From positions 4,207-68,206 of the forward strand of contig QKYT01000286.1 of the NCBI GenBank assembly GCA_003550305.1: a stretch of DNA of 64,000 nucleotides, read 5' to 3'. Source of the DNA: Glomus cerebriforme (lineage: Eukaryota > Glomeromycota > Glomeromycetes > Glomerales > Glomeraceae). A model generated the notes under the pieces. That model made no database searches, was not told the origin of the DNA, and saw only the letters and a program-made list of their open reading frames with translations. Both the position numbers and the translations under genes were made by a program. Positions 25,944-36,690 of this stretch are shown here, piece after piece (the first letter of the stretch is position 1; the number at the start of each line of letters is the position of its first letter).

Positions 25944-25986
25944 CGAGCTCACCAGGGGTCGAACCTGGAATCTCTTGATCCGTAGT
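25944..25986 (-). tRNA. tRNA-Arg(ACG), 3' half, cut by N gap
   Basis: This matches base for base the 3' half of the complete tRNA at 30245-30317: anticodon-loop bases, variable loop, T arm GGTTCGACCCC and acceptor 3' strand. The remaining 5' half falls in the N gap 25987-26111. Sequence on the far side of the gap (26112 on) matches the DNA beyond the tRNA in unit B, so an intact second copy is likely. Confidence 0.75.
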
Positions 25987-26111
25987 NNNNNNNNNNNNNN
26001 NNNNNNNNNNNNNNNNNNNNNNNNNNNNNNNNNNNNNNNNNNNNNNNNNNNNNNNNNNNNNNNNNNNNNNNNNNNNNNNNNNNNNNNNNNNNNNNNNNNN
26101 NNNNNNNNNNN
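25987..26111. other. Assembly gap (125 Ns)
   Basis: Unknown bases. By alignment with unit B the missing stretch should be about 141 bp (30288-30428) and contain the 5' half of a tRNA-Arg. Frames spanning the gap have no meaning. Confidence 0.95.
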
Positions 26112-26434
26112 AGGTGTGGAAGAGGTTAGAATTGATAATTGGAATGAAATAGTAAAATAAATTAGACCATAATATAATAATACTTGCAGGATGGAAATGT
26201 TTTTCAAAATCAAACGTGGAAAGTGCGTGGAAACGGGTACTTGATTTAATCAAATGATATGGAAATCAATCATAATATATTCTCTAGTAAGTATATTGTC
26301 ATTAAAAGAATTAATAATCTAGAAGATTTATGACGGTCAATTATATAATTATTCAAATGTACTCATCAAAGAGTCCTATGAATGTATATACTTTAATCAA
26401 AAAAAAACAATAATTCCATTATGTAAGTTTGTAA

Positions 26435-26642
26435 GGCCGGACAAAAAAAAAATTTTTAGATTCTCGTGACATAAAATTTTGAAAATGACCTGGCCGGCCA
26501 GCTTTTTTTATATATACGTAAAAATTTTTTCATATGTAAAATTTTTTTAAGCACGTTGGCTTTTGTAACACCATTTTTATCTCATACGTGAAAAAAATTT
26601 AAAATTTTTAAAAAACTGACATGGCTGGGTCATTGTCTGGCC
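26435..26642. mobile_element. 208-bp MITE, PIF/Harbinger-like, with TAA target duplication
   Basis: Ends are GGCCGGACAA and TTGTCTGGCC, inverted repeats with one mismatch, flanked on both sides by TAA. Unit A has the uninterrupted site (GTTTGTAATAAGATT near 22626-22640), where unit B reads GTTTGTAA, element, TAATAAAATT. This empty/filled pair shows a clean insertion. A 3-bp TWA duplication is typical of PIF/Harbinger elements; the assignment is by that rule only. No ORF. Confidence 0.85.
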
Positions 26643-27154
26643 TAATAAAATTTTTTTTGAAATTTATAATTTATAAATTATAATGAGAAATTTTCTCATA
26701 GCTTTATTTTTCTTTTGTAATGTAGGAATGAGTTTGCAGATTCTTAGAGAATTCCAAATATTGATATCTTTATTAGTTGTATAAGTTACCCTTCATGTGT
26801 ATACAGTATTTCCAGATTCTTCATAGACAAAAAAGGTCGGCATTGGTTAGTAATGAGCCAGCCATACATGTTGTGTATTTTTTCATTTACATGATTTTGC
26901 TTTTATGAATTACATTAGAACAAAATTTTTTAAGCTGCTATGTTTTAAATTAAATTAAAAATATAAATATCTATTATAGTCATTTTAAATAAATAAATAG
27001 ATACTAATCAATAAAATCATAACTATTTGAAAATTTTATCTTAAAAATAAACCAGTATTTTTACCTTAAAATTTTTAAAGATTCATAGTAGTTAAATTAA
27101 ATATAATGATAAATATTCTCTATATATAATAAATTCGAATAAGCGGAACTAGAT

Positions 27155-28780
27155 TTATGCGGTTGGTACAACTGGCGGATAAGTTCTTTTCTATAATTTT
27201 TAAAGGAAAAAAACCCAATAATTCCAAGAATGGAGACACCTAATATACTACCAAAAGTAGCTCCTAAAATTATACCAATATTTAAATTTGAAGATTTTGG
27301 TTTATCAGCTTGTGGGGATGGCGGGGTTAATGAAATAGTAGGGTTTATATGATTATCGGCAATAAAATTATTCACTACACTATAATTTGCAAAATCGCCA
27401 ATTTTGAGGATAAAAATTTCATCACTAAATGGATTTTTACTTATTGATCTAACAAATCCTAAAAAAGAGGGATTTTGACGTCAAAAAAAAAAATAATAAT
27501 AATAAATGTATTTATTTGTTTAAAAGAAAATATACTTGCCAAAACTGATAAACATATAATCATTATATAATGTTGCAGTATGATGCCTAAAAGGAGCTCT
27601 AGTTAACAAATCTCCTGGTCCAATATACCATTCAAATGTCTTTGTATCTAAGACTACGTAAGGAGTCTTCACTGGTTGTTCTATAATAAAATGAGCTCCA
27701 CCGAATATAACAATTCTCTTATCATTTGGTTTTAAAATTAAATTAAAAAATCATTATTGTTTATTTAAAAATATATCGATCTTTAAAACTCACGAGCTTC
27801 ATCGAATAAATATAAAAAAAATCACGCTTACTTAAAACAGCCGTATGACCATATCTTGGTTCCGGTGGATTCACGGTCATCTATTATAAGAAAATCATTT
27901 TTAATTAAATTTATTTTTAAATTATCAAAACTATAATAATGAAAATTCCAATACCTGTATTCTCCATGTATTATTGTAGTATCATAAATTTCTAACTGTT
28001 ATAAAGAAAATAAGTTAATTTTTATTTTTTTTAAAAAAAAAGTTATATATTAAAATACGATGTATACATTAGCTATATCAATTAATCCATATCCTTTATT
28101 GATTCCTCCAATATAAATAATTTCTCCAGTATCAGGTAAAAAAGTAGCGGTATGCCCATCTCTTCCCATTCGTCCACCCTCACCACTACTCTAACTATGA
28201 TTGATAGGATCAAAAATATTCATTTCACCACTATACACATATATGCTGGTTTGTCCAATTTCGGATTTGCAATTAAATCCACCTCCAAAAACATATATTT
28301 TATTATTATTATCCGTAACTACATTTAATACCATTTCTCTTTCAGGTTTATTACCCTTAACATTTACTAAAAATTCCCATTCTAATTGTGAAGAATTAAA
28401 TAAATATATTAATTTAGTTTGTATATCATTAAATTTTCCATATCTCCACCAAATAAGAAGATTGAATCTTTCGGTTCACCAAAAGCAGTAGTTGCTGCTC
28501 CAAAATGTGTTGGTACCTCTAAAGCCTTATCAGATAAATCTACAAATGGTAAGGCTCCTGTTGTTTTATCAAATGAATTTGATAAATCAAGATAAAAGAA
28601 ATCTCTTGAAGGTTGTAGTACTCCATTAATTATTCCTGTTGCGCCACCGAAAAAGAATATTTTTGTTCCAATTAATGTTGCAGTATGAAGACTTCTCCCC
28701 GTTGGAACATATTGACAATCTATGTTAACAATAGTTTGGAACAAAATTATAAAAAAGGTTAAATTCTTTAAAATTTTCAT
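27155..28780 (-). pseudogene. Kelch pseudogene (kelch 3), copy of kelch 2
   Basis: Nearly identical to kelch 2 from the signal peptide (MKILKNLTFF) on, and keeps the same five-exon layout. Visible lesions: a one-base deletion near 28439 ends the frame after FGGDM; a Trp codon is TAG at 28191-28193; exon 2 is one base short near 27973; and one T is missing near 27187, so the basic tail is read in another frame to 27097 instead of stopping at 27155. Four independent lesions make sequencing error an unlikely full explanation. Kelch 2, about 4 kb away, keeps all four sites intact. Confidence 0.88.
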
Positions 28781-30244
28781 CTTTTTTTAAATAAAAAAAA
28801 CCGAAATTCAATTTTTATATATTTATTTAAGGTAAATGTTCATTAAGTTTCATGATTATGCATTAAATTTAATACAATGATCTTTGAATATGTGATCTGC
28901 AAAATCGGTTGGTGATTACCATCGCCATTGTGAAAAACTTTCCTTTTTAAGTGTTTGTTTTTAATCCAAAAATAAATTATTTTATTTTTCTCTTTGTATT
29001 TAACAAAAAAAATCCCTTGCTCCTTAATATAAATATGAGCATATCAAATTGAAGAGACTCGTCTGCAAGGCCAAACTTTTGTACAACAATATAAATAAAT
29101 GTTAATATTGGCTCAGTACCAAATGGGGCAATTTCCCGAAATCATTGGTTCCGAATTGGGGAAATTTGGAAACATCGTATCACACGTCCCTTAATCTGCA
29201 ATATACAAACGAGATTGGAAATATTTTTAGTACTTAACAGTTTTGGAAGGTTTGGAAGCAATCAATCTATTAATAAATTAATTGGAGTGCCACAGATCTA
29301 CTGCTGTATGATTTTATTGAAATTTTTAATAGGCCCTCCAAATATATATAGTTAGTGTTTAGTGTTAGTGTTAGGAGTTATTTAATTTGGTTCTTTTTCT
29401 ACTAAATAATCTCGGTAATAGATTTTTTTTTTTTGAACATTCTATTGTATCACATGGTATCAGTGTAACATGTAAAATGGGAAGGCTAAATTAAGAAAAT
29501 GATTCAACTAAAAATAATATATAGTTTTTCATCTTTTTTTTTTCGAAAAAAAATGTATAGTTGGAAAATTTTGAGTTCTGTGTCACGTGCATTGCGTTAC
29601 TAACAAAAACTAAATTATATGGAGACCACGTTGTTTATCATTATATATATATATATATATATATTAAAAGGGACGATAAAATTTTTTTTAAAAAAAAAAT
29701 GTAAGCTACTTACAATAGTTGGAAAATTTAAAGTTCTGTGTCACGTGCATTGCGTTACTAACAAAAACTAAATTATATGGAGACCACGTTGTTTATCATT
29801 TTATATATATATACATATATATCGATAAAAATTTTTTTTTAAAAAAAAAATAAATAAATAACGGTATGTGAAAATAATTTTATTGAAAATCTATTTTGTC
29901 AAGGAAAATTATTATGTTCGATACTTGTTCGATAGAAATATGTATTTTTTACTAGAAACTTATTGTATTGTTTTTGTATTTAAATTTAACTTGGAAAAAA
30001 AGATTATAATAAAATTAATACTAATTTTTTTTACTTATTATTTCATAATAGGTTATCAAAAACTTCAAACTTACGAAATTTTGACTCGAGTTAATACTAG
30101 AATCAAAATAATTAAATTACATTTTTTATCAATTATTTAAATCAGACTTTTTTGGATGGATTTCTAATAAGGATCGTAAAAAAGCAAAATCAAAAAATAG
30201 AAAAAAGATTGGAAGTTATACATAGTATGACATTTCAATCAAAT
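28781..30244. other. Upstream region of kelch 3 in unit B
   Basis: AT-rich spacer homologous to 24747-25943. It contains a local tandem duplication (29558-29664 and 29718-29822), each copy with CACGTG and ending in a TA-dinucleotide run. The ORF at 29868-30140 is a chance frame. Confidence 0.5.
29558..29822. repeat. Local ~160-bp tandem duplication in unit B
   Basis: Two copies share AGTTCTGTGTCACGTGCATT, GCGTTACTAACAAAAAC, TATGGAGACCACGTTGTTTA and a following TA microsatellite. Unit A has only one copy of the GGAGACCACGTTG block (25488). Confidence 0.85.
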
Positions 30245-30317
30245 CGAGCTCACCAGGGGTCGAACCTGGAATCTCTTGATCCGTAGTCAAGCGCCTTATC
30301 CATTTGGCCATGAGTCC
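30245..30317 (-). tRNA. tRNA-Arg(ACG)
   Basis: A 73-nt cloverleaf can be drawn. The acceptor is GGACTCA with TGAGCTC (one A-C mispair and one G-T pair). The D arm is GCC...GGC, and the anticodon stem CTTGA/TCAAG holds loop CTACGGA (anticodon ACG). The T arm is CCAGG-TTCGACC-CCTGG and the discriminator base is G. Box A (TGGCCAAATGG) and box B (GGTTCGACCCC) are present. No intron and no encoded CCA. A T-run terminator lies about 40 nt downstream (near 30205). Confidence 0.9.
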
Positions 30318-30775
30318 ACTTTCTTTGAAATTTTTTTTTTAAAAAAAATCATTTTATATAAATAGGACAATCAACTAAAAATGAAAAATATTTATAAGAG
30401 CGAGTTAATATCATAGTTAGATGGACAGAGGTGTGGAAGAGGTTAGAATTGATAATTGGAATGAAATAGTAAAATAAATTAGACCATAATATAATAATAC
30501 TTGCAAGATGGAAATGTTTTTCAAAATCAAACGTAGAAAGTGGAAACGGGTACTTGATTTAATCAAATGATATCGAAATCAATCATAATATATTCTCTAG
30601 TAAGTATATTGTCATTAAAAGAATTGAATAATCTAGAATAAAAACCTTAACACAAACCTCAACTTGGCTTATTTAGGAATATTATCTAGAGTTTACAAAA
30701 GCTTTTGATCAGCCTTGGATGATTTTTAGATTTATGACGCGTCAATTATATAATTTTTATTCAAATGTACTTCTC

Positions 30776-31577
30776 TACTAGAAAAAATAATCTTTATTTT
30801 TTGTATCATAAGTTATAATATTAAATAATCTTTCTTTTTTTAAAATTTATATTTAAAAATGTCAATAATAATTTAAATACAATACTGTACATATAATTCA
30901 AAAAAAAATAGATAAATAAATAAAATAAAATTACTATTTATGATAATTTGAAATGTCATTTTTTTTAACTCGGGTATAGTTGAGTCAGAGATATTTGTTT
31001 CATTACTAAGTCTCGTAATTTTTCTCGACTTTACTCTAGAATGTTTTCTTTACTTTTTAATAATTAATTAATTTATAATATTTGGGTGAAGTTAAATCAA
31101 TTTTTCGGACGAACCGAAAACTTGCGCAAATTATTATGCGAAAAAAGTTATATGTTGGTCAAACGGATTAGACGATATGAAATAACTAAGAAATACCTAA
31201 AGTTACTTCATAATTACTGTAAAATCAAAAGATACTCGAGATAACGAGCGAGTTTAGTTTTTACAACTTCGAATTATATAATAAGAAAATTTTGAGATTT
31301 TATGTCGTCCCACTCCCACCTATTATTCACGCGCTATCTTTAAATATTTAATTTGACACGAATTTTTATACTATTTTTATCATTACAGTAAACCTTGAGT
31401 TTTTTTTAAAGTTAGAGAACTTACCACGATGTTATTATATGTCATAGTAACTTTGTATACTTTGGATAAAAATAGATCATATCGTACTTTATTAAATATA
31501 TTATATATATTAAATTATTTATTATAGAATAATATTTATGCTTAAAATTAAAAATATACAATATTACGTATTAAATT
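30776..31577. other. Intergenic, AT-rich
   Basis: Lies between the tandem duplication and the 3' end of kelch 4. I see no gene or clear repeat. Confidence 0.5.
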
Positions 31578-33194
31578 TTATGGGGTTGGTATGACTTCCA
31601 TATCAATTCTTTTTTTATTATACCATCTAAAAGTTAAAAATCCAACAAGCCCAAAAATGACAATACCCAATATACTACCAAAAATAACAGCACCAGCAAT
31701 TGAATGTTTTGGATTATGATCAAGATCAGAGGATGGAGTTGACGAAATGATAGCATTATTATTATTCTCAACAATAAAATTATTCACTTCAGAATAATTC
31801 GCATAATCTTCAATTTTGTAGATTAAAATATCGTTATTAAACATTTGATTGTTTATTGAATCAATAATTCCTAAAACGAAAAAGAGAAAATGTTAAAATA
31901 AAATTTTGACGTCAAAAAAAAAAAAAAAATTAAAAGATAATACTTACCAAAAGCGATAAACATATAATCATTAATTAACGTTGCAGTATGATGTTTAAAA
32001 GGAGCTCTAATTATTGGATCTTCATTTCCATGATACCATTCAAATGTCTTCGTGTCCAAGACTACGTAACGATTTTTTACTGGTTTTTCTATCGTCACTT
32101 GAGCTCCACCGAATATAACAATTCTATTATCATTTGCTTTTTAATTTAGAAAAATAAATATTTAATATTATTTATTTAAAAATATATTGTTCTTTAACCC
32201 TCACGAGACTCACCCAATAAATATTAAAAAAAATTATGCTTACTTAAAACAGCCGTATGACCATATCTTGGTTCTGGTGGGTTTATGGTCGTCTATTTTA
32301 AAGAAAATTATTTCTAATTAATTTTCTTTTTTAAAATTATTAAAACTTTAATGTTAAACATTTAAATACCTGCATTCTCCATGTATGATTTATAGTATTA
32401 TAAACATCTAACTAAAAAAAAATAAATTAGTCGATTTTTTTTTTAGAAAAACAAAAGTTATATAGTAAAAATACAATACTTACATTAGTGATATTCGATA
32501 ATCCAAATCCAGAATTGATACCTCCAATGTAAATAATTTCTCCAGTGTCAGGTAAAAAAGTAGCAGTATGTCCATCTCTTCCAATTAGACCACTATTTCT
32601 ATTATTCCAAACTTTATTAGTAGCGTCAAAAGTACTTATTTCACTGCTATATAAATATTCGACTATTCCAGCAGGATTTGTTCCATCAAATCCACCTCCA
32701 AAAATATATATTGTATTATTATTATCCGTAACTGCATTCATTATCATTTTCCTTGTAGGTATCATACCTTGAAAAACTGTTATAGTTTTCCATTCTAATT
32801 GTGTTGAATTAAATGAAAAGGCTATCTTATATGGATCATTAAATTTTCCCATATCTCCATCCACTAAAAAAATTGAATCTTTTGGTTCACCAAAAACAGT
32901 GGCTGCAGCTCCAAAATGTGGTGGTATATCTTTGGCCTTAACACTTAAATCTACAAATGGTAATTTATCTTTTGTTTTATTAAATGATCTTGAAACATCA
33001 AGATAAAAAAAATCATTTGAAGTTTGAAATTTTCCATTTATAATATTTGTCGCGCCACCAAGAAAAAATATTCTTGTTCCAATTAATGTAGCGGTATGAT
33101 GACTTCTTCCCGCTGGAACGTATGGCTGACAGTTTATATTAACTATAATTTGAAAGAATATTATAAAATGGATTAAAATTTTTAAAATATCCAT
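31578..33194 (-). CDS. Kelch-repeat type I membrane protein (kelch 4), 5 exons
   Basis: Exons are 33194-32484, 32411-32370, 32292-32244, 32136-31948 and 31870-31578; 427 residues, all borders GT-AG and in phase, with the same 42/49/189-nt middle exons as kelch 1 and 2. Signal peptide MDILKILIHFIIFFQIIVNINC, then kelch blades (IFFLGGATN, IYIFGGGFDG, IIYIGGINSG). One blade reads FLVDGDMG, so its first Gly of the Gly-Gly pair is replaced. A linker ending SDLDHNPKHS precedes the transmembrane helix (AGAVIFGSILGIVIFGLVGF), and the tail is RWYNKKRIDMEVIPTP. It is more diverged from kelch 2 than kelch 3 is and lies outside the tandem units. It is head-to-head with the kelch relic at 34326. Ligand and pathway unknown. 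Confidence 0.87.
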
Positions 33195-34325
33195 TTTTCC
33201 TTTTTTTTTTTATAAAAAAAAAAAAAAAAAAAATTATTGATATTAAAAAAAATTTTATGAAATAATTTAATAATTATTTTTTTTTTTTAATAATTTATAT
33301 AGGATTTATTGTTACGTTAAATTTCTAAATTACGTTATTCAATTATGCATCAAATCTTTTGTTAATGTTTGATCGATCGTTCTAATACATTTGCCCGTGC
33401 TGATTATCATGCAGAATGAAAATCTCCATTGACGAATTTTAACAAATACCAAATAAGTTCTACAATGTTTTTTTTAATATAAAATTCTAAATAAAAAACA
33501 AGGAAATATTATATTAGATTAAAATTATATAGTATATCATTTTTTTATAACACACAACCATTATAAAAAAAAATTACAGACAGAAAAATAAAAACGGTTA
33601 ACGTAGCGTTAATAGTTTATTAATTAATTTAGTTAGATCATTTTCAAACATTTTTATTACATACATCATATGCATTTTGCGTATATGGAAAATTTTTTAT
33701 CGGATAATAAATTTGGCAATATTAATAATATTAAATCAATTAATCTTATTATATATCAATTAAATAAAGGTATTATTAATTTGTTTTATATAATTTTTTT
33801 TTCTTTGAGAAGTTGTATTTTTTTTATTACATAAAATATGTCAAAATATCATCCACGTTTTTTTTAATGGTGGAGACTTTTTAATTGCTGACAATCGGGT
33901 AAGATTTTCTGCAGGTAACCACTAGATTTGCACAGGTGCCAACAGGTTGGGCACTCGAAGTTTTACAAATGGTACAGTACATTTATCAATTATTGTGTAA
34001 CATTACGTTTTCGTTTTGTTTTTTTGTAAATAATTCTGTACAACCGGTCTAAATTATGACTGTTTCTATAATGCCTTAAGAAGTTTGCTCAGCATTAGTC
34101 ATCTGAACTGTCAAGTTGTCGCAATCTAATGTACCTTTGTGACAAATAATGTTTTATGTATAAGAATTGGCAAACGAATCATATTTCACTCACGAATTTT
34201 TCAATACAGCGTGTTGAATATATTATCACGTGATAAATATAAAATAATGACCCACCGATCTTTGGAAAATTTCCTATGATCAATCTGCGGTGTGGACGTG
34301 CGGTGTCATTTTTTTTAAAAAAGTA
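33195..34325. other. Spacer between divergent kelch copies
   Basis: AT-rich. It includes a 14-bp perfect palindrome, TTATCACGTGATAA, at 34224-34237, about 90 bp before the relic's start codon, and a segment near 34070-34160 related to 49770-49870. No gene. Confidence 0.5.
34224..34237. promoter_or_regulatory. Palindromic CACGTG (E-box-like) site
   Basis: TTATCACGTGATAA is a perfect 14-bp palindrome with the CACGTG core known as a bHLH binding site in fungi. It stands upstream of the kelch relic. That it is bound is inference. Confidence 0.35.
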
Positions 34326-35471
34326 ATGAAAAAAGAAATGAAAATGATTAATGAATGTTTAAAAAAATTACTTTTCTTTATATATATTTTTCAAAATATC
34401 GTTGATATAAATTGTCAACAATACTGTATGTCCCAATGGGAAGAAGTCTTCATACAGAAACATTGGTTGACCAAAAATATATTTTTTTGGGCGGTAAAAC
34501 TGCTACGAATGCTTTTACAAATGATTTCTTTTATCTTGATATTTCGAAATCATTCGATAAAACAAAAATTGCTTTATGCCTTTACCATTCATGGATTTAA
34601 ATGATAAAGTTCTAGGTATATCACCACATTATGGAGCGGCAACTACTGTTATTGGCTCATTAAAAGATTCAATTTTCTTTTGTAGAAAACTTAAATTATA
34701 CAACGATATATTTAATGCAATGCAATTAGAATGGAACAATCAACAATGTAACGGAAAATTATTTATATTGATGGTATTTTGCTAGAGTACATGGACTGTT
34801 GAGTATGTAATATATTTATTCTATATACAGTATGTTTTGTCTAAAAGGCTTAAATAATACATTTTCTATATAATAGTTGGGATGAATAATACATGGAGAA
34901 TACAGGTATGTAAATATTATTATGACTTAACGTTAATATTCAAAAGAAATTTTAAATTAGTAGTATAATTTTTTAAAATAGGCAACCATAAATCCACCAG
35001 AAAAAAGATCAATATAATGTATATAATGTACTGTACAGTATAAAATATTTATTTATATTTCTAATCTATTTTAAAAGCAAAATTATTGTATTCGGCGGGT
35101 CTCTGGATGATTTAGCTACTCCAATAGCTAGTTATTATGTAGAAACACGTTTGAATGGTATCATGGAAAACAAGGTTCAACAACTATAATACCTTTTAAA
35201 TTTCAACAATTATTACATTTTATTGCTTTTGGTAAGAATTACCTTTTAAAAATAATATCCATCATGTTCATCTAATGAATTTTAAGCTTTTTTCTTTTAT
35301 TTTTATTAGGTAAAATTAATTAAACGGAAAAAGAATTTAGTAATGACGTTCTCGTTTATAAAATTGGAGATTTATGCAAATTTTACTTTAATAGATTATT
35401 TTGATAATATAGGTATTATTCTTGGCATTGTTTTATTGTGCGCTAAATTATTGGGTTTATTATTTTTGTAA
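34326..35471 (+). pseudogene. Kelch pseudogene (kelch 5)
   Basis: Pieces of all five kelch exons are visible in order. They are a signal peptide (KKLLFFIYIFQNIVDINCQQ), YVPMGRSLHTETL after a frame change near 34425, NDFFYLDISKSFDKT, and MDLNDKVLGISPHYGAATT after another frame change near 34570. The exon 2 remnant is near 34880-34905, exon 3 near 34982-35010, exon 4 near 35078-35230 (KIIVFGG), and an exon 5 remnant with a transmembrane-like stretch ends at 35471. Central blades are deleted. It lies on the opposite strand to the other four kelch copies and cannot give a full protein. Confidence 0.8.
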
Positions 35472-36690
35472 AATTTCGTTCAAAGAATTTAATCTTTGGC
35501 ACAAAAAAGCGATATCTGGGCACTGAATCTAATCCATAGTTTATAATATTAGATTTGTTTGATTAAACTAATATAATGGTTGATAATTCGGGCCGATTTA
35601 TAGTGCCGGCCAAATTATCAACAATATCACGTGATTATATACGATACTATCTGATAAATAACTATCAATATACGATATTTAAAACTTCGAAAGTATTTGT
35701 CGTAACTCATTATTACGCGTAAATTTTATTAATGAAATAATGACGTCTCTTGACTCATGATTTTTATACCTGCTACTTCCTACATGGTGCTAACCAAATT
35801 TCTTCTTATTTTTGAAAGCGGAAAAGAATAATTTGTCTAAATTATATATATAAACTGAAAGGTTGGTATCATAAATACAGAACATGCCATGTTCTTTATT
35901 ATTTTAATTCTATAACAATTTTATAAAAAAATAAACACATTACTTTTATACATGTACGCAGCATTGTTGTGAAAAAAATTTAAATGAAACTATCGCATTT
36001 AAACATTTGTTTTACTGGTGGCTTATAGTTAAAAATCAATTAAAATATTTCTTATAGACTCGTTTCCTAATTTACGAATAAATTTTTAGTCTATTGTGTC
36101 CAAAGTGAGCCATTTCTAGTCAAATATGCTTTGCATTATTCATCAGTCTCTAATTTCATTTTTAGATGAAATTTTTATATATTTACATGTGCAATATATT
36201 AGTTTCATTTTCTCTTTTTTGCAGTTTTTTTATATATTGGAGCTCTGAAAAGACCATAACATCGTTTCTTTAGTAAAAATTATATAGATTGTAACTCTGA
36301 ATAGACTTATAGTGCCGGCCAGAATTAATATGCACGTGACTTCGAATGTTGGGATAAAAATTATGAATACTTTTTTTCGTTTATTTTTATCCTTAAGAAA
36401 TTAATTGTTATATTTCACTAATTTTTCTTTTCTCGAATATTAGGGTTTTATTTATTGATATTCTAAATTTTTTTATTTATGTAGTCGATTATAAAAAAAA
36501 AACAATTTAATTTTATACCGAATCAATAATTTATAATTTATTTAATAATGTTAGTTAAAAAATATGAAATATATATAATATAACCAGACCCATAAAATAA
36601 TGTAAATACTTTAGGCTGAATTTTAAACAAAAAAAAATAATAAAATCTATAAAATTTTTTCTTGATATTAATACTGAATTTCTTCTGTCT
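35472..36690. other. Intergenic with GGCC hairpin repeats
   Basis: AT-rich. It contains a hairpin at 35579-35622 and a half copy near 36306-36339 sharing TTATAGTGCCGGCCA, both followed by CACGTGA within about 15 bases. No gene. Confidence 0.5.
35579..35622. repeat. 17-bp-arm hairpin with CCGGCC core
   Basis: The left arm GTTGATAATTCGGGCCG and right arm CCGGCCAAATTATCAAC pair at about 15 of 17 positions around an ATTTATAGTG loop. The right half recurs at 36306. Possibly the end of a decayed TIR element. Confidence 0.7.

Larger units (their letters stand above)
22594..30775. repeat. Tandem duplication: kelch gene plus tRNA-Arg block
   Basis: Unit A (about 22594-26395) and unit B (about 26396-30775) match in order. 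Both start with an A-run then CAATAA(A/T)TCCATTATGTAAG. Both then carry CCCTTCATGTGTATACAG, a kelch gene, ATGAGCATATCAAAT, GGAGACCACGTTGTTTATCA, a tRNA-Arg, GATAATTGGAATGAAATAG, and finally ATTCAAATGTACT. Unit B is longer because it gained a 208-bp MITE (26435-26642), a local 160-bp duplication (29558-29822) and about 90 bp near 30640-30725. Unit A's kelch gene is intact; unit B's is broken. Confidence 0.9.

Noticed and set aside
25915..26253. ORFs spanning the N gap on both strands
   Set aside because: They consist mainly of unknown residues and overlap a tRNA gene; not coding evidence.
29642..29664. TA repeats as functional promoter elements
   Set aside because: Plain dinucleotide microsatellites, duplicated with their flank; no start codon in reach.
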